This document shows, in pieces, positions 7,339-16,092 of a stretch of DNA of 64,000 nt. How positions within the stretch are numbered: the stretch's first letter is position 1; each line of letters begins with the position of its first letter. The notes beneath the pieces were generated by a model, which worked only from the letters and a program-made list of their open reading frames with translations, had not been told where the DNA came from and did not search any database. Both the position numbers and the translations under genes were made by a program. This DNA comes from Spirochaetaceae bacterium (GTDB lineage: Bacteria; Spirochaetota; Spirochaetia; B11-G9). Where the stretch lies: assembly GCA_015493635.1 (NCBI GenBank), contig WGCU01000077.1, positions 1-64,000 of the forward strand, read 5' to 3'.

Positions 7339-9579
7339 TTACCCTACTTCTCCATCTGATACTTCTACGGTAGTAAGAACCTTTCCCGAAACTTCAAGAG
7401 CAGTATCTCCTACCTTGACAACATTTCCCTGAACCTTTAACGGAATTTCAAAAAAATGATTCGCTTTTATTTTACTCGGTTTATTTCCTTCCGGTATGTC
7501 TTTCCCAGACAGAAAAACCCTGTCCCCCGGTTGAGCCCAATCAGCAAAAAGCACCTCCACAGTACCCCGTTCTTCGGACCCCTCCGGAGTATTATCAGCG
7601 GCAAGAAGCATGCCCTGGCTTTTAACACCGCGTAATTTTGCCGGTTTCAAGTTATACACAAGGATAATATTGCGGTTTAAAAGTTCTTCCTCTTTATAGT
7701 AGGGCACAAGGCCGGATACAATCGTTCTCGGTTCCTCTTCACCTGCATCTATTGTCTCAATATACAATTTATCCGCCTCAGGATGCCGTTCAATTGCGGT
7801 AATCCTGGCTACTCTTAAATCTATTTTTTCTGCGAACTGTTCTTCCAACGGAAGCGTTTCCTTTTTCTCTTCGTCCATCTTCTTATCCTCTGCTTCTTTT
7901 TTTGCCCGTTCTTCCTGGCTCCCGGCAAACTTTTCTTTTAATTCCATTATGAAATCATCTTCAAGTCTTTTGAACAATATTTCCGGCTTACCTATGGTGT
8001 TTATCCCCCTGAAAGTCCCAAGCTGATCCCAGCTCACCTGCTCCATTCCCAGAAACTGTGCTATACGGGAAGAGGTATCCGGCAGATATGGCTGAACAAG
8101 AATTGCGAGATCTTTTACAAGATAGGTCAGATGACGGATAAGAGAAGCAGCCCTGTCCGGTTCTTCGTTTCTCAACTTCCATGGTTCTCCATCCTGAAAT
8201 GTCTTATTTCCGAAAGAAGAAAGGGTAAAAATCTCATGAAGTGCATCCTTCAAAGCAGCGTGTTCCAGATAATCGGTAATCTTCTCCTCTCTTTCTCTTA
8301 CTTCATTGATAAAGGCATCATCTTCTCTGCCTCCTTCGGGAAGTTTTCCTTCATAAAACTTGTGAATAAATGTTACCGTTCTATTTACAAAATTACCCAG
8401 ATTACCAAGCAGTTCACTGTTCACTTTCTCTTGAAAATCTTTCCACGTAAAAAGTGTATCAGATTTTTCCGGTCTGTTGTAAAATATATAAAAGCGCCAG
8501 ACATCAGCCGGTATTCCCGTATCTTTTGCATCGGTACCGAAAACACCGATCCCCTTGCTTTTGGAGAATTTTCCGTCTTCATAATTCAGATACTCACTCG
8601 AAGACATATGATGCAGCAGCGTCCATTTCTCTCCGGTTCCGAGAAGTGATGAGGGGAAAATTACCGTATGGAAGGGGATATTGTCCTTCCCGATAAACTG
8701 AAACAGCTCTACTTTTTCAGGATTTCTCCACCACTTTTCCCACTCCTTTGTGTAGGTCATGGTAATGGAAATATATCCAATAGGAGCATCAAACCAGACA
8801 TAGAAAACCTTCCCTTCAAACCCCTCTTTTGGAACAGGGATACCCCATTTCAGGTCCCGGGTTATACACCGCTCTTTTAATCCGTCCCGAATCCAGCTCT
8901 TTGTCATCTGAAGCGCATTTTTGGCCCAGAATCCTTTAACAGAAGCTTCATCCATCCATGCCTGAAGTTTAGGCAGTACCTTTGGGAGATCCAGGTACAG
9001 ATGTTTCGTTTCCCGCTCTACAGGAGTATGGCCGCAGGTATTGCACCGTGGATCGATCAGATCCGTCGGATCGAGAAGTTTTCCGCAGTTCTCACACTGG
9101 TCACCCCGCGCATCGGTGTACCCGCAATAGGGGCAGGTTCCAAGAACATAGCGGTCAGCTAAAAACCGTTCACAACTTTCACAGTAGAGCTGGCTTATGG
9201 TATCCTCGCGGATCAATCCCGCTTCATCACACTTGTTGAATATATGCTGAACGATCTCGGTTTGCTCAGGAGTAGATGTCCTTCCCCATTTATCAAAGTC
9301 AATATTAAACCACTGGTAAATGTCCGTATGAATTTTATGATAATGGTCACAGAGTTCTTTGGGAGAAACTCCTTCCTGAAGAGCCCTCGTTTCAGTTGCG
9401 GTACCATACTCATCTGTCCCGCAGACGTAGAGTGTTTCATAGTCAGCCAGACGGCAGTACCTTGCAAATACATCTGCCGAAAGTACCTGGATAAGATTTC
9501 CCAAATGAGGAATATTGTTTACATAGGGTAACGCCGAGGTTACCAGCCGTTTCTTTTTCATAGGTGCCACTATAGCCAT
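7339..9579 (-). CDS. metG: Methionyl-tRNA synthetase
   Basis: 746-residue MetRS that charges tRNA-Met in the cytoplasm. The HIGH-type motif is HLGN (residues 25-28) and the KMSKS motif is KFSKS (337-341). Two zinc knuckles have cysteines between residues 133 and 182 (CESC, CPYC, CENC, CNTC). The anticodon-binding domain follows. Residues about 630-746 are a Trbp111/EMAP-type tRNA-binding domain, found in the long dimeric MetRS form. No good ribosome-binding site precedes the first ATG. The internal ATG at codon 7 (MKKKRLVTSALPYVNN) is an equally plausible start. Confidence 0.96.
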   Translation of the reverse strand: MAIVAPMKKKRLVTSALPYVNNIPHLGNLIQVLSADVFARYCRLADYETLYVCGTDEYGTATETRALQEGVSPKELCDHYHKIHTDIYQWFNIDFDKWGRTSTPEQTEIVQHIFNKCDEAGLIREDTISQLYCESCERFLADRYVLGTCPYCGYTDARGDQCENCGKLLDPTDLIDPRCNTCGHTPVERETKHLYLDLPKVLPKLQAWMDEASVKGFWAKNALQMTKSWIRDGLKERCITRDLKWGIPVPKEGFEGKVFYVWFDAPIGYISITMTYTKEWEKWWRNPEKVELFQFIGKDNIPFHTVIFPSSLLGTGEKWTLLHHMSSSEYLNYEDGKFSKSKGIGVFGTDAKDTGIPADVWRFYIFYNRPEKSDTLFTWKDFQEKVNSELLGNLGNFVNRTVTFIHKFYEGKLPEGGREDDAFINEVREREEKITDYLEHAALKDALHEIFTLSSFGNKTFQDGEPWKLRNEEPDRAASLIRHLTYLVKDLAILVQPYLPDTSSRIAQFLGMEQVSWDQLGTFRGINTIGKPEILFKRLEDDFIMELKEKFAGSQEERAKKEAEDKKMDEEKKETLPLEEQFAEKIDLRVARITAIERHPEADKLYIETIDAGEEEPRTIVSGLVPYYKEEELLNRNIILVYNLKPAKLRGVKSQGMLLAADNTPEGSEERGTVEVLFADWAQPGDRVFLSGKDIPEGNKPSKIKANHFFEIPLKVQGNVVKVGDTALEVSGKVLTTVEVSDGEVG

Positions 9580-9822
9580 TTAAAAGAGCGTTGACAAGAG
9601 GGAAAATTCCTCATCTCCCCTATGAAAATCAGAAGCATGCTGTAGAATTATGTCACCATGATAAGAATCCGTATAACTGTACAAAAAGGCACACCATGTT
9701 TTGTTGATTTTCACGATAAGTGTGCTGCGGCAATCTTTTCAAGATAATGCTGAAATCTCCGTTAGATAAGTAAACTGAAAGTAATGATACGAAGTATATA
9801 ACCAGACATACGTTAAACGCTC

Positions 9823-10185
9823 CTACATATTCAGTATCATGCCCGTAAAAAATGGAATAAGCCATATACTCCAGACAACCAGTGAGAACCGGTGAAAATC
9901 CTTTGCCAGTTTCTCATTCTTTTTTATGAGTATGTACGTAGCCCACAGAGCATGAAAAATCATGAGCAAAATCGCTGCCATTCCGGTTACACCATGAATA
10001 TTCAAAACAAAATGTTTGCTCAATATTCCCATTATGGTAGTCCCGGTAGTATCAAAGGTCAATCCCACCCAGAAAAAAACAAGATTCCAGGGTTTTAGCT
10101 TGCCTGACAGTTTTTCTCCCCAGACACCAATAGAATAGCAAATCAAAGCCATAATCATCGAAATAATAGAAATAAGTATCAGCAT
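9823..10185 (-). CDS. hsmA: Small four-helix membrane protein, HsmA/TIGR03987 type
   Basis: 120 residues, almost entirely hydrophobic, with four predicted membrane helices. DTTGTTIMG, NIHGVTGMAAILLMIFHALWA and the terminal WLIPFFTGMIL match the small HsmA (TIGR03987) family as I recall it; its biochemical function is not established. The start at 10185 is set by GGAGG (10190-10194) 4 bases upstream; a longer frame has no such site. It begins 16 bases after the marR gene, on the same transcript, so MarR probably controls it. Confidence 0.72.
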   Translation of the reverse strand: MLILISIISMIMALICYSIGVWGEKLSGKLKPWNLVFFWVGLTFDTTGTTIMGILSKHFVLNIHGVTGMAAILLMIFHALWATYILIKKNEKLAKDFHRFSLVVWSIWLIPFFTGMILNM

Positions 10186-10201
10186 ATATCCTCCAAGCTG
10201 T

Positions 10202-10651
10202 TTAAAATATTTTATCCCCTTCATAGGTACTGGCATGTATGGCCATCCTGCGAATTAAATCTAATGCAGTATTCACTTCTTCCTGTGAAAAACCTTCAGT
10301 CAACAGGTTGATCCAGTCGTCAAATACTTCCATTAACTGTGGTCTGATACGCAGTCCTTTCTCTGTAATGAAAAGCTTGTAAGCCTTAGCGTCATTGGTA
10401 TCCACCACCTTGATAATGTACCCTTCATCCGCCAGCCTCTTTACAGCCCTCGTTACGGTAGCTCTGTTGATCTTGTAGAAACGTGCAAGCTCCTCAAGAT
10501 GTATCCCTTCTCTGTCATAGAGATGGATCAGTAACACCATCTGCCTTTCATTCACCCCCAGAGGATCCAGCTTCTTATCAAGAATAATCTGTGAATATCT
10601 GCCAAGAATGGAAATACTTTTACCAAGCAGTTTCTTTTCTCCCAATTTCAC
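10202..10651 (-). CDS. MarR family transcriptional regulator
   Basis: 149-residue winged-helix regulator. LEELARFYKINRATVTRAVKRLADEGYI is the recognition helix-turn-helix and wing region, and helices at both ends form the dimer interface typical of MarR. It is the first gene of a two-gene operon with hsmA. A strong promoter and a 16-bp palindrome lie just upstream, so autorepression is likely. MarR proteins commonly respond to small phenolics, drugs or oxidants; the signal here is unknown. Confidence 0.9.
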   Translation of the reverse strand: MKLGEKKLLGKSISILGRYSQIILDKKLDPLGVNERQMVLLIHLYDREGIHLEELARFYKINRATVTRAVKRLADEGYIIKVVDTNDAKAYKLFITEKGLRIRPQLMEVFDDWINLLTEGFSQEEVNTALDLIRRMAIHASTYEGDKIF

Positions 10652-10684
10652 GGCCCTTTCCCTCCCGATTCCGATACGATCTTT

Positions 10685-10700
10685 TGTTGCGTGCGCAACA
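10685..10700. promoter_or_regulatory. MarR-type operator palindrome
   Basis: TGTTGCG TG CGCAACA has perfect 7-bp arms. It is centred about 14 bases downstream of the -10 element and 34 bases before the marR start codon, and resembles TTGC/GCAA-type MarR sites. Confidence 0.7.
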
Positions 10701-10705
10701 TAATC

Positions 10706-10734
10706 AATATACTGCAGTTTTTAAAAAAAGACAA
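10706..10734 (-). promoter_or_regulatory. Promoter of marR-hsmA
   Basis: On the minus strand: TTGTCT (10734-10729), 17-bp spacer, TATATT (10711-10706). The predicted start of transcription falls at the edge of the operator palindrome. Confidence 0.75.
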
Positions 10735-10817
10735 GACAAAAGGCACACCAGCTGCTTCTCCCATTCAGGTAATACTATCTGCTTTAAATAAATAAGGATT
10801 TATGCTACGTATCTATA

Positions 10818-11312
10818 ATGAATATTTTTTCTTTTCCACCTGTTACAGGAGAACAGCCGAAAATACTCATCCTCGGGACCATTCCCGGGAAAGAATCCTT
10901 GAGAAAACGGGAGTACTATGGGCACCCCCGCAACAGCTTTTGGGAGATTCTTTCTTTCATTACCGGGATAGCCTATGATAAAAATAATTATTCCTCAAAA
11001 ACAGCTCTTATTAAATTGGCAAATTTAGCATTGTGGGACGTTTGCGGCAGAGCCATGAGAAAGACGAGCCTTGATTCAGACATTAAAAATGAAGTACCAA
11101 ATCCGCTTGACACATTCATTATCTCCCATCCGACAATCAAGGCTGTTTTTTTTAATGGAAAGACAGCAGCAAAGCTTTACAACAGATATTTCGAAAGGAA
11201 TCCCTTCATACAGTACGAAATCCTGCTCTCCACCAGTCCCGCAAACGCCTCATACTCTATTACCAGGAAACGTGAAAATTGGGAATCAGCATTTAACCGC
11301 TTATTACCTTGA
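10818..11312 (+). CDS. Hypoxanthine-DNA glycosylase family protein (UDG superfamily)
   Basis: 164 residues. Similar to the bacterial hypoxanthine-DNA glycosylases of the uracil-DNA glycosylase superfamily (family 6), which remove deaminated bases. Motif 1 appears as LGTIPGKESLRKREYYGHPR, followed by NSFW; the later segments ISHPTIKAVFFNGKTAAKLY and STSPANA occupy the other active-site positions. It stands alone, with no clear ribosome-binding site in the usual window. The downstream hflKC promoter overlaps its stop codon. Confidence 0.8.
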   Translation: MNIFSFPPVTGEQPKILILGTIPGKESLRKREYYGHPRNSFWEILSFITGIAYDKNNYSSKTALIKLANLALWDVCGRAMRKTSLDSDIKNEVPNPLDTFIISHPTIKAVFFNGKTAAKLYNRYFERNPFIQYEILLSTSPANASYSITRKRENWESAFNRLLP

Positions 11313-11337
11313 CTTGTTTCAGTACAGAGGGTACTTT
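11309..11337 (+). promoter_or_regulatory. Candidate promoter of hflKC
   Basis: TTGACT (11309-11314), 17-bp spacer, TACTTT (11332-11337). It overlaps the glycosylase stop codon and lies about 30 bases upstream of the hflK start. Confidence 0.5.
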
Positions 11338-11368
11338 TAGAGTATATTTTATTAAAAAAGGAGGGTTT

Positions 11369-12343
11369 ATGTCTGAAAGAGACATAACACCACAGAAGCA
11401 GTTTAATTTTAAACCGAAACTGATGGTTATAGTGATAGTGGTCATTGCATTACTGGTGCTTGTTCTTTCGAGTTTTTTTGTCGTTGACCAGACAGAGCAA
11501 TCAGTCGTTTTGACATTTGGAAAGTATAACAGGATCGTCGGCCCGGGGCTTCATTTTAAATTACCCTTGGGTATTGAGAAAAGCTACAATGTACCGACTC
11601 AAAGAATTCAGAACATGTCATTCGGATTCAGAACAGAGAAAGCGGGAATAAATACCGTCTTTTCCAGCGGAAATTATCAGAATGAATCGCTCATGTTAAC
11701 CGGTGATCTTAATATCATTGATGTTCAATGGATCATTCAGTACCGGATTACCGATGCGCGGGCCTGGCTTTTCAACGTTCAGTACAGAGAAAAAACAATT
11801 AGGGATATATCCCAGTCAATTATCAACGCCCTTGTCGGTGATAGAGCAATTCTTGATGTTATCGGCCGTGACCGGGCAAGTATCGAAACAAAAGCACAAG
11901 AGATGATGAACAAGAAGTTTTCCTCCTACGGTCTTGGAATAACCGTAACGACGGTAAAATTAAGGAATATTGTTCCTCCCAAGGGAGAGGTACAGAACGC
12001 TTTTGAAGACGTTAACAAGGCTATTCAGGATATGAACCGTCTTATCAATGAGGGAAAAGAGCAGTACAACAAGGAGATACCAAAAGCTCAGGGAGATGCT
12101 GAAAAGATGATTCTCGTAGCACAGGGATACGCAACAGAGCGGGTTAATGAAGCTAAAGGTAACGTTTCGCGCTTCCTTTCTGTATTAAAAGAATATGAAA
12201 AGAACAAGAAGGTAACAAAAGACCGGCTTTATATTGAAACGATGGAAAAGGTTTTTGCTACAAACAGGGGAACGGATCTCATTGGAAAAAATCTCACAAA
12301 CTTTATTCCCCTTAAGACATTACAGAAGGGGGCAGTGAAATGA
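11369..12343 (+). CDS. hflK: HflK, SPFH-domain modulator of FtsH protease
   Basis: 324-residue membrane-anchored SPFH/prohibitin protein. One N-terminal transmembrane helix (residues about 18-38) is followed by VDQTEQSVVLTFGKYNRIVGPGLHFKLP, typical of HflK. A long charged helical region (about 220-290) supports HflK-HflC oligomers. With HflC it forms a cage around FtsH and modulates membrane protein turnover. The start at 11369 is fixed by AAGGAGGG (11358-11365). It overlaps hflC by 4 bases. Confidence 0.9.
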   Translation: MSERDITPQKQFNFKPKLMVIVIVVIALLVLVLSSFFVVDQTEQSVVLTFGKYNRIVGPGLHFKLPLGIEKSYNVPTQRIQNMSFGFRTEKAGINTVFSSGNYQNESLMLTGDLNIIDVQWIIQYRITDARAWLFNVQYREKTIRDISQSIINALVGDRAILDVIGRDRASIETKAQEMMNKKFSSYGLGITVTTVKLRNIVPPKGEVQNAFEDVNKAIQDMNRLINEGKEQYNKEIPKAQGDAEKMILVAQGYATERVNEAKGNVSRFLSVLKEYEKNKKVTKDRLYIETMEKVFATNRGTDLIGKNLTNFIPLKTLQKGAVK

Positions 12344-13332
12344 AAAAATTCGTAACAACACTTGTCGTTATTTTTGTTGTCTTCATTATATTTGTCATGC
12401 TCGGACCGTTCTATGTTCTTAATGAGGGTGAGCAGGCAGTTGTAACCCGGTTTGGAAAAATTATTAAAGTAGAGACAGCCGCAGGTTTAAAGATAAAAAC
12501 TCCCATGGTGGATCACGTTGTCAAGTTTTCCAAAAGAATACTTTCCTGGGACGGAGATGCCCAGAGAATCCCAACGAAAGAAAACCAGTTTATCTGGGTA
12601 GATACGACCGCGCGCTGGAAAATTACTGATCCGGCTAAATTCTATGCGTCAGTAACAACCCTTCAGCAGGCTTATTCCCGGTTGGACGATGTTATAGACT
12701 CATCCGTACGGACAGTTATCTCTGACAGTCCTTTAGCTGAGGCTGTACGGAGTACAAATCTTATCAAGCAAAGTGAACACAAAGAGGCCATTCAGATTAA
12801 AGCTGATGATTCTGCCTCAAAAAGTATGGAAGAGCTGTTAAAAAAGACTTCCAGTACAGCCCTTTTTGATGAGATAAAACTTGGAAGAGAGGGACTGTCA
12901 AAGGAAATGCTGACAGCAGCTCAGAAAGTAACACCGGAATATGGAATCCAGCTGATAGATATTGTCATACGCCAGATCAGGTATTCAGATGATTTAACAC
13001 AGAGTGTGTACAACAGGATGATTAAAGAACGGGAACAGATTGCTGAGTTCTACCGGTCATTCGGTGAAGGTAAAAAAGCAGAATGGTTAGGTAAACTTGA
13101 TAATGAAAAACGCTCCATTCTTTCTGCAGCTTACGAAAAGTCTGAAACGCTGAAAGGTAACGCCGATGCAATAGCAACAAAGATTTACGCTGACGCGTAC
13201 AGTAAAGATGAAAACTTCTTTGAGTTCTGGCGTTCCATCGAGTCATACAAGAAAACGTTCCCGAATTTTAACAAAACACTCAGCACAAAAATGGATTATT
13301 TTAAATATCTGTATAACCCGAACGGGAAGTAG
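12340..13332 (+). CDS. hflC: HflC, SPFH-domain modulator of FtsH protease
   Basis: 330 residues. An N-terminal membrane helix (about 5-24) is followed by VLNEGEQAVVTRFGKIIKVE, the SPFH core, and the C-terminal coiled region with the HflC-type segment SVYNRMIKEREQIAEFYRS. Partner of HflK in the periplasm-facing complex that regulates FtsH. Translation is coupled through an ATGA overlap. A perfect 14-bp terminator follows. Confidence 0.92.
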   Translation: MKKFVTTLVVIFVVFIIFVMLGPFYVLNEGEQAVVTRFGKIIKVETAAGLKIKTPMVDHVVKFSKRILSWDGDAQRIPTKENQFIWVDTTARWKITDPAKFYASVTTLQQAYSRLDDVIDSSVRTVISDSPLAEAVRSTNLIKQSEHKEAIQIKADDSASKSMEELLKKTSSTALFDEIKLGREGLSKEMLTAAQKVTPEYGIQLIDIVIRQIRYSDDLTQSVYNRMIKEREQIAEFYRSFGEGKKAEWLGKLDNEKRSILSAAYEKSETLKGNADAIATKIYADAYSKDENFFEFWRSIESYKKTFPNFNKTLSTKMDYFKYLYNPNGK

Positions 13333-13358
13333 CGTTTAATCTCTTTCATACTAATCAT

Positions 13359-13394
13359 AAGAGGCTGTCCGTAACAAACGGACAGCCTCTTTTA
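13359..13394. terminator. Bidirectional rho-independent terminator
   Basis: A perfect 14-bp stem AAGAGGCTGTCCGT / ACGGACAGCCTCTT, 5-base loop, then TTTT on the plus strand and A/T-rich sequence on the minus side. It serves hflC and the convergent glycoside hydrolase gene. Confidence 0.88.
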
Positions 13395-13419
13395 GCTTGC
13401 TTTTCTATCCTGTAAAACG

Positions 13420-15216
13420 CTATCTTGTAAACCAGGAAAGGAGCGCGGTAAAAGCCGCGTTAGCGTCTATGGTAGGTTCATTGGTAGCCCATGATTCCTC
13501 ATTGTCCGCATAACAGAGAGCAGCCGGTATTTTATTCTCCCATAGCCTGTTAAGAATCATGTCTCCTCCGGATCCCTCGTCCACTGCTCCATCAGGACCT
13601 TCACCGACTATACCGGAAACAGCCCGTCCGCAATATATACTTAGATTATGATGCGGATGCTTAACCGGATTACTTCCAATTCCTGACAAAAATATTTTTG
13701 ATAGACCATTACAACCTAGAAGGTAGTGCAGCTGATTCTCTGCTGTCATAAGATAGCGTTCATCACCGGTAAGTTTGTAAGCCATAATCAGCTCAACACC
13801 ATTTGCACTGACGACCTCATTAGACCCCCATACATACGCGAAAGGACCTTCCCTCCCTGCCAGGGATGTGTACAGCAGTGACTTTTTTGAAACGGCCATG
13901 ATTTTATCCGTCTGGTTAATAAAGTCATCATAAACCTGCTTATACAAAGGCAGTGACTTATCTGAACCAGACAAAAACGTATACAGGGCAAAAGCATACG
14001 GATCCGACCAGTCCATTTTTTTAAAAATCGTTTTGTGTCCGCCGCTTTTATATAAAGCCTTAAAGGTATCGAACATATTCTCTTTACCGGTAAGGCGGTA
14101 TAATTCAGCGGCTGCCCACATCCGGGCATCATTTTCAGAACCTGAGAAATCATATCCGCCCTGCATGGGGTACACCGATGGCGGAGGATTATGGAATCCT
14201 CCCGAAGGGATCTGGTTCGGGTTAGCTAAAAGCCAGTTGCAGCTTTTTAATGCTGCAACCCTGCATTTACGGGCAAATTCAGAATCGTTGCGCTCCAGTA
14301 CCCGGGCGCTCCGGGCCATGACTGCTGAAAAGTATGCAGTATCTACACTTGTCGGACCAAACAGATAGAGCGGGGCTGTATCCTCAGCAGGGAGAGTACC
14401 CATTTCAGGGTACTCCATCGTTGTTACCTTGTGGTAGACAGATCCTGTTTTAGTCTGCATTTTTAGCATCCAGGAAAGTTCCCACTCTATTTCATCCAGC
14501 AGATCCGGAATACCATTTCCGCTTTCAGGCAGGCCAAGAGCTCCGTCTTTAAAAAAATCCGGATTAAACTCATAGGCATAGAGAAGCATACTTACTGAAA
14601 ATGAGGCTGTAGGCATGTAACGGCCGTAATCACCGGCATCATACCACCCCCCGGAAACATTTTTTCTTTCCCGATTATCTCCCCAGAGGAACGCCTCTGC
14701 GATGTGGCCCTTTTTTATTACGGTCTGTCCGTCATCACACAGAGTATCAATTCCTGAACGCTGGTGATAAAAGAACCTTGATGTAAGAATCAGTGCTTTA
14801 TTATAGACATCATCTTTAATTTCAAAGGGACTGCTCTTTCCTGCTCCGATAACCTCAACGAAATACTTTCCCGGTGTGTGAAAAACGGAAAAGTCACCTA
14901 ACCGGATATCCATTCCTGTATCAGTATCAAAACCTTCATATACCATGGGTCCTGAAAAAACTATTTCTCCATTTTCTTCGTTCCGGATAATAAATTTCCG
15001 GGCGGGCTTGGAAGAATAGAACACCTTTCTGCCCGTTACCGTATAACCGAGTTGATTAATCATGACCGGATTATACAGGGAAGCTTTTACTACAGTCGAA
15101 TCTGCGTTGATGCCCCTAACAGATACTAAACCGAAAATACCGGCAAAAAAAGAAACCAATAAAATTCTGAGTACTGCAACACCTCTGATATTCTTCATAT
15201 CAATGAGAACTCTCAT
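13420..15216 (-). CDS. Secreted glycoside hydrolase family 9 (endoglucanase type)
   Basis: 598 residues. A hydrophobic N-terminal export segment (residues about 13-33) precedes an Ig-like CelD_N domain (about 45-130, beginning VMINQLGYTVTGRKVFY) and a GH9 (alpha/alpha)6 catalytic domain. The nucleophile-activating aspartates lie in DAGD (193-196) and the general acid is E580 in NEPTIDANAA. Family members cleave beta-1,4-glucans such as cellulose, beta-glucan or cello-oligosaccharides, but some act on other beta-glycans. No carbohydrate-binding module or dockerin is seen. The start could also be the ATG at 15198 (MKNIRG); neither has a good ribosome-binding site. Confidence 0.9.
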   Translation of the reverse strand: MRVLIDMKNIRGVAVLRILLVSFFAGIFGLVSVRGINADSTVVKASLYNPVMINQLGYTVTGRKVFYSSKPARKFIIRNEENGEIVFSGPMVYEGFDTDTGMDIRLGDFSVFHTPGKYFVEVIGAGKSSPFEIKDDVYNKALILTSRFFYHQRSGIDTLCDDGQTVIKKGHIAEAFLWGDNRERKNVSGGWYDAGDYGRYMPTASFSVSMLLYAYEFNPDFFKDGALGLPESGNGIPDLLDEIEWELSWMLKMQTKTGSVYHKVTTMEYPEMGTLPAEDTAPLYLFGPTSVDTAYFSAVMARSARVLERNDSEFARKCRVAALKSCNWLLANPNQIPSGGFHNPPPSVYPMQGGYDFSGSENDARMWAAAELYRLTGKENMFDTFKALYKSGGHKTIFKKMDWSDPYAFALYTFLSGSDKSLPLYKQVYDDFINQTDKIMAVSKKSLLYTSLAGREGPFAYVWGSNEVVSANGVELIMAYKLTGDERYLMTAENQLHYLLGCNGLSKIFLSGIGSNPVKHPHHNLSIYCGRAVSGIVGEGPDGAVDEGSGGDMILNRLWENKIPAALCYADNEESWATNEPTIDANAAFTALLSWFTR

Positions 15217-15242
15217 ACGTTATGCTCATAAAACAACAAGCA

Positions 15243-15280
15243 AAAGGGGAAATAAATATTTTACTACTCATTTCCCCTTT
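15243..15280 (-). terminator. Terminator-like hairpin after the rhodanese gene
   Basis: Perfect 11-bp arms AAAGGGGAAAT (15243-15253) and ATTTCCCCTTT (15270-15280) with a 16-base loop. On the minus strand it follows the rhodanese stop and is trailed by T-rich sequence. Confidence 0.6.
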
Positions 15281-15289
15281 CATAGATAT

Positions 15290-15727
15290 TTAATCCTGTA
15301 CAAGCGGCAGTGGGTAACTAACCCATGACTTTACACCGCCGAGCATATTATAGACCTTCTTAAAACCCAATTTTTTCATCATGGGAATCGTTTTACCGCT
15401 TCTATTACCGCTTCGGCAGTAGATAAGATAGGTTTTATTCTTATCCAGCTCGTTCAAGCGTGTTAAAAAATCATCCGCATAGTAATCTATCATTTGAGAA
15501 TTACTGATATGCCCCGCATTGAATTCATCCGGAGTTCTGACGTCAATAATTTTAAAATCTGTGTTTTCCAGATTTTTTTGTATGAGAGCGGATGCTTCCA
15601 CTGCGGTAATGTTGACAAACTGTTTTTCTTTGGTATCTTCCGCAAACAGCTGGGCCTGTGTAATGGCGGTAAGAAGAAAAACAACCAATACTAACTGAAA
15701 TTTCGTAAACTTTTGTTTAATATTCAT
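15290..15727 (-). CDS. Exported rhodanese-like sulfurtransferase
   Basis: 145 residues. A signal peptide (cleavage near residue 29, ...QAQLFA|ED) precedes a single rhodanese domain with IIDVRTPDEFNAGHI. The catalytic loop CRSGNRSG has cysteine 104, which would carry a persulfide. Single-domain periplasmic rhodaneses move sulfane sulfur or act in redox homeostasis; the physiological donor and acceptor are unknown. There is no ribosome-binding site: the promoter at 15734-15762 puts the -10 box 6 bases before the ATG, implying a leaderless mRNA. Confidence 0.9.
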   Translation of the reverse strand: MNIKQKFTKFQLVLVVFLLTAITQAQLFAEDTKEKQFVNITAVEASALIQKNLENTDFKIIDVRTPDEFNAGHISNSQMIDYYADDFLTRLNELDKNKTYLIYCRSGNRSGKTIPMMKKLGFKKVYNMLGGVKSWVSYPLPLVQD

Positions 15728-15733
15728 ATTACC

Positions 15734-15762
15734 ATATTACTCATATTTAATTGCAAAAGCAA
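15734..15762 (-). promoter_or_regulatory. Promoter of the rhodanese gene, leaderless configuration
   Basis: On the minus strand: TTGCTT (15762-15757), 17-bp spacer, TAATAT (15739-15734), then GGTAAT and the ATG. The predicted +1 coincides with the start codon. Confidence 0.6.
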
Positions 15763-15787
15763 GTTTTTTTGGAAAATATCTTTACAG

Positions 15788-15945
15788 GATATCTTCAATG
15801 AAAGATATCAATACCCCAGGATAAACCCTGGACCCAGTCCGCTATCGCGGCCTGTTCCGCGGCAAGCCGCAGGATATTTTAACCTTTCGTTCTCTGTTCT
15901 CGCTTCAAGAAACGGGACCACCACGTAGCCCCGCTCCACTCACTC
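15788..15945. repeat. GC-rich structured intergenic block, possible dispersed repeat
   Basis: Most of the 365-bp gap between the rhodanese and rpiR genes is very AT-rich, but this part is clearly GC-richer and full of small inverted repeats: GATATCTT/AAGATATC (15788-15809), CCAGG/CCTGG around 15817-15832, and CCTG..GCGGC/GCCGC..AGG at 15851-15873. No convincing gene is present; short frames here are interrupted and lack start signals. It could be a decayed mobile or REP-like element. The remainder of the gap holds the two divergent promoters and several TTACCA motifs. Confidence 0.4.
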
Positions 15946-16057
15946 ATTTGAGAATAAAAATAAGTAATATTTTTATGTATATTATTACCATATTTTACCA
16001 ATATTGTATTATATTCTTTTTTTTGGTAATATAATTATACATTTTTTTACCTTTTTC

Positions 16058-16086
16058 TTGACAGCTATAAATTTAAGGTTTATAAT
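16058..16086 (+). promoter_or_regulatory. Perfect-consensus promoter of rpiR, leaderless configuration
   Basis: TTGACA (16058-16063), 17-bp spacer, TATAAT (16081-16086): a full sigma70 consensus. The ATG starts at 16093, only 6 bases after the -10, so transcription should begin at the start codon itself. Confidence 0.85.
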
Positions 16087-16092
16087 ACCAAT

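Noticed and set aside
8131..8649. 172-codon antisense frame within metG
   Set aside because: It lies wholly inside a well-conserved tRNA synthetase gene, with no start signal.
9653..9865. 70-codon minus-strand frame between hsmA and metG
   Set aside because: It overlaps the 3' end of hsmA, has no ribosome-binding site and no recognisable features.
15713..15928. 71-codon plus-strand frame in the rhodanese-rpiR gap
   Set aside because: It overlaps the rhodanese start, and its GC-rich end reflects the structured block, not coding sequence.
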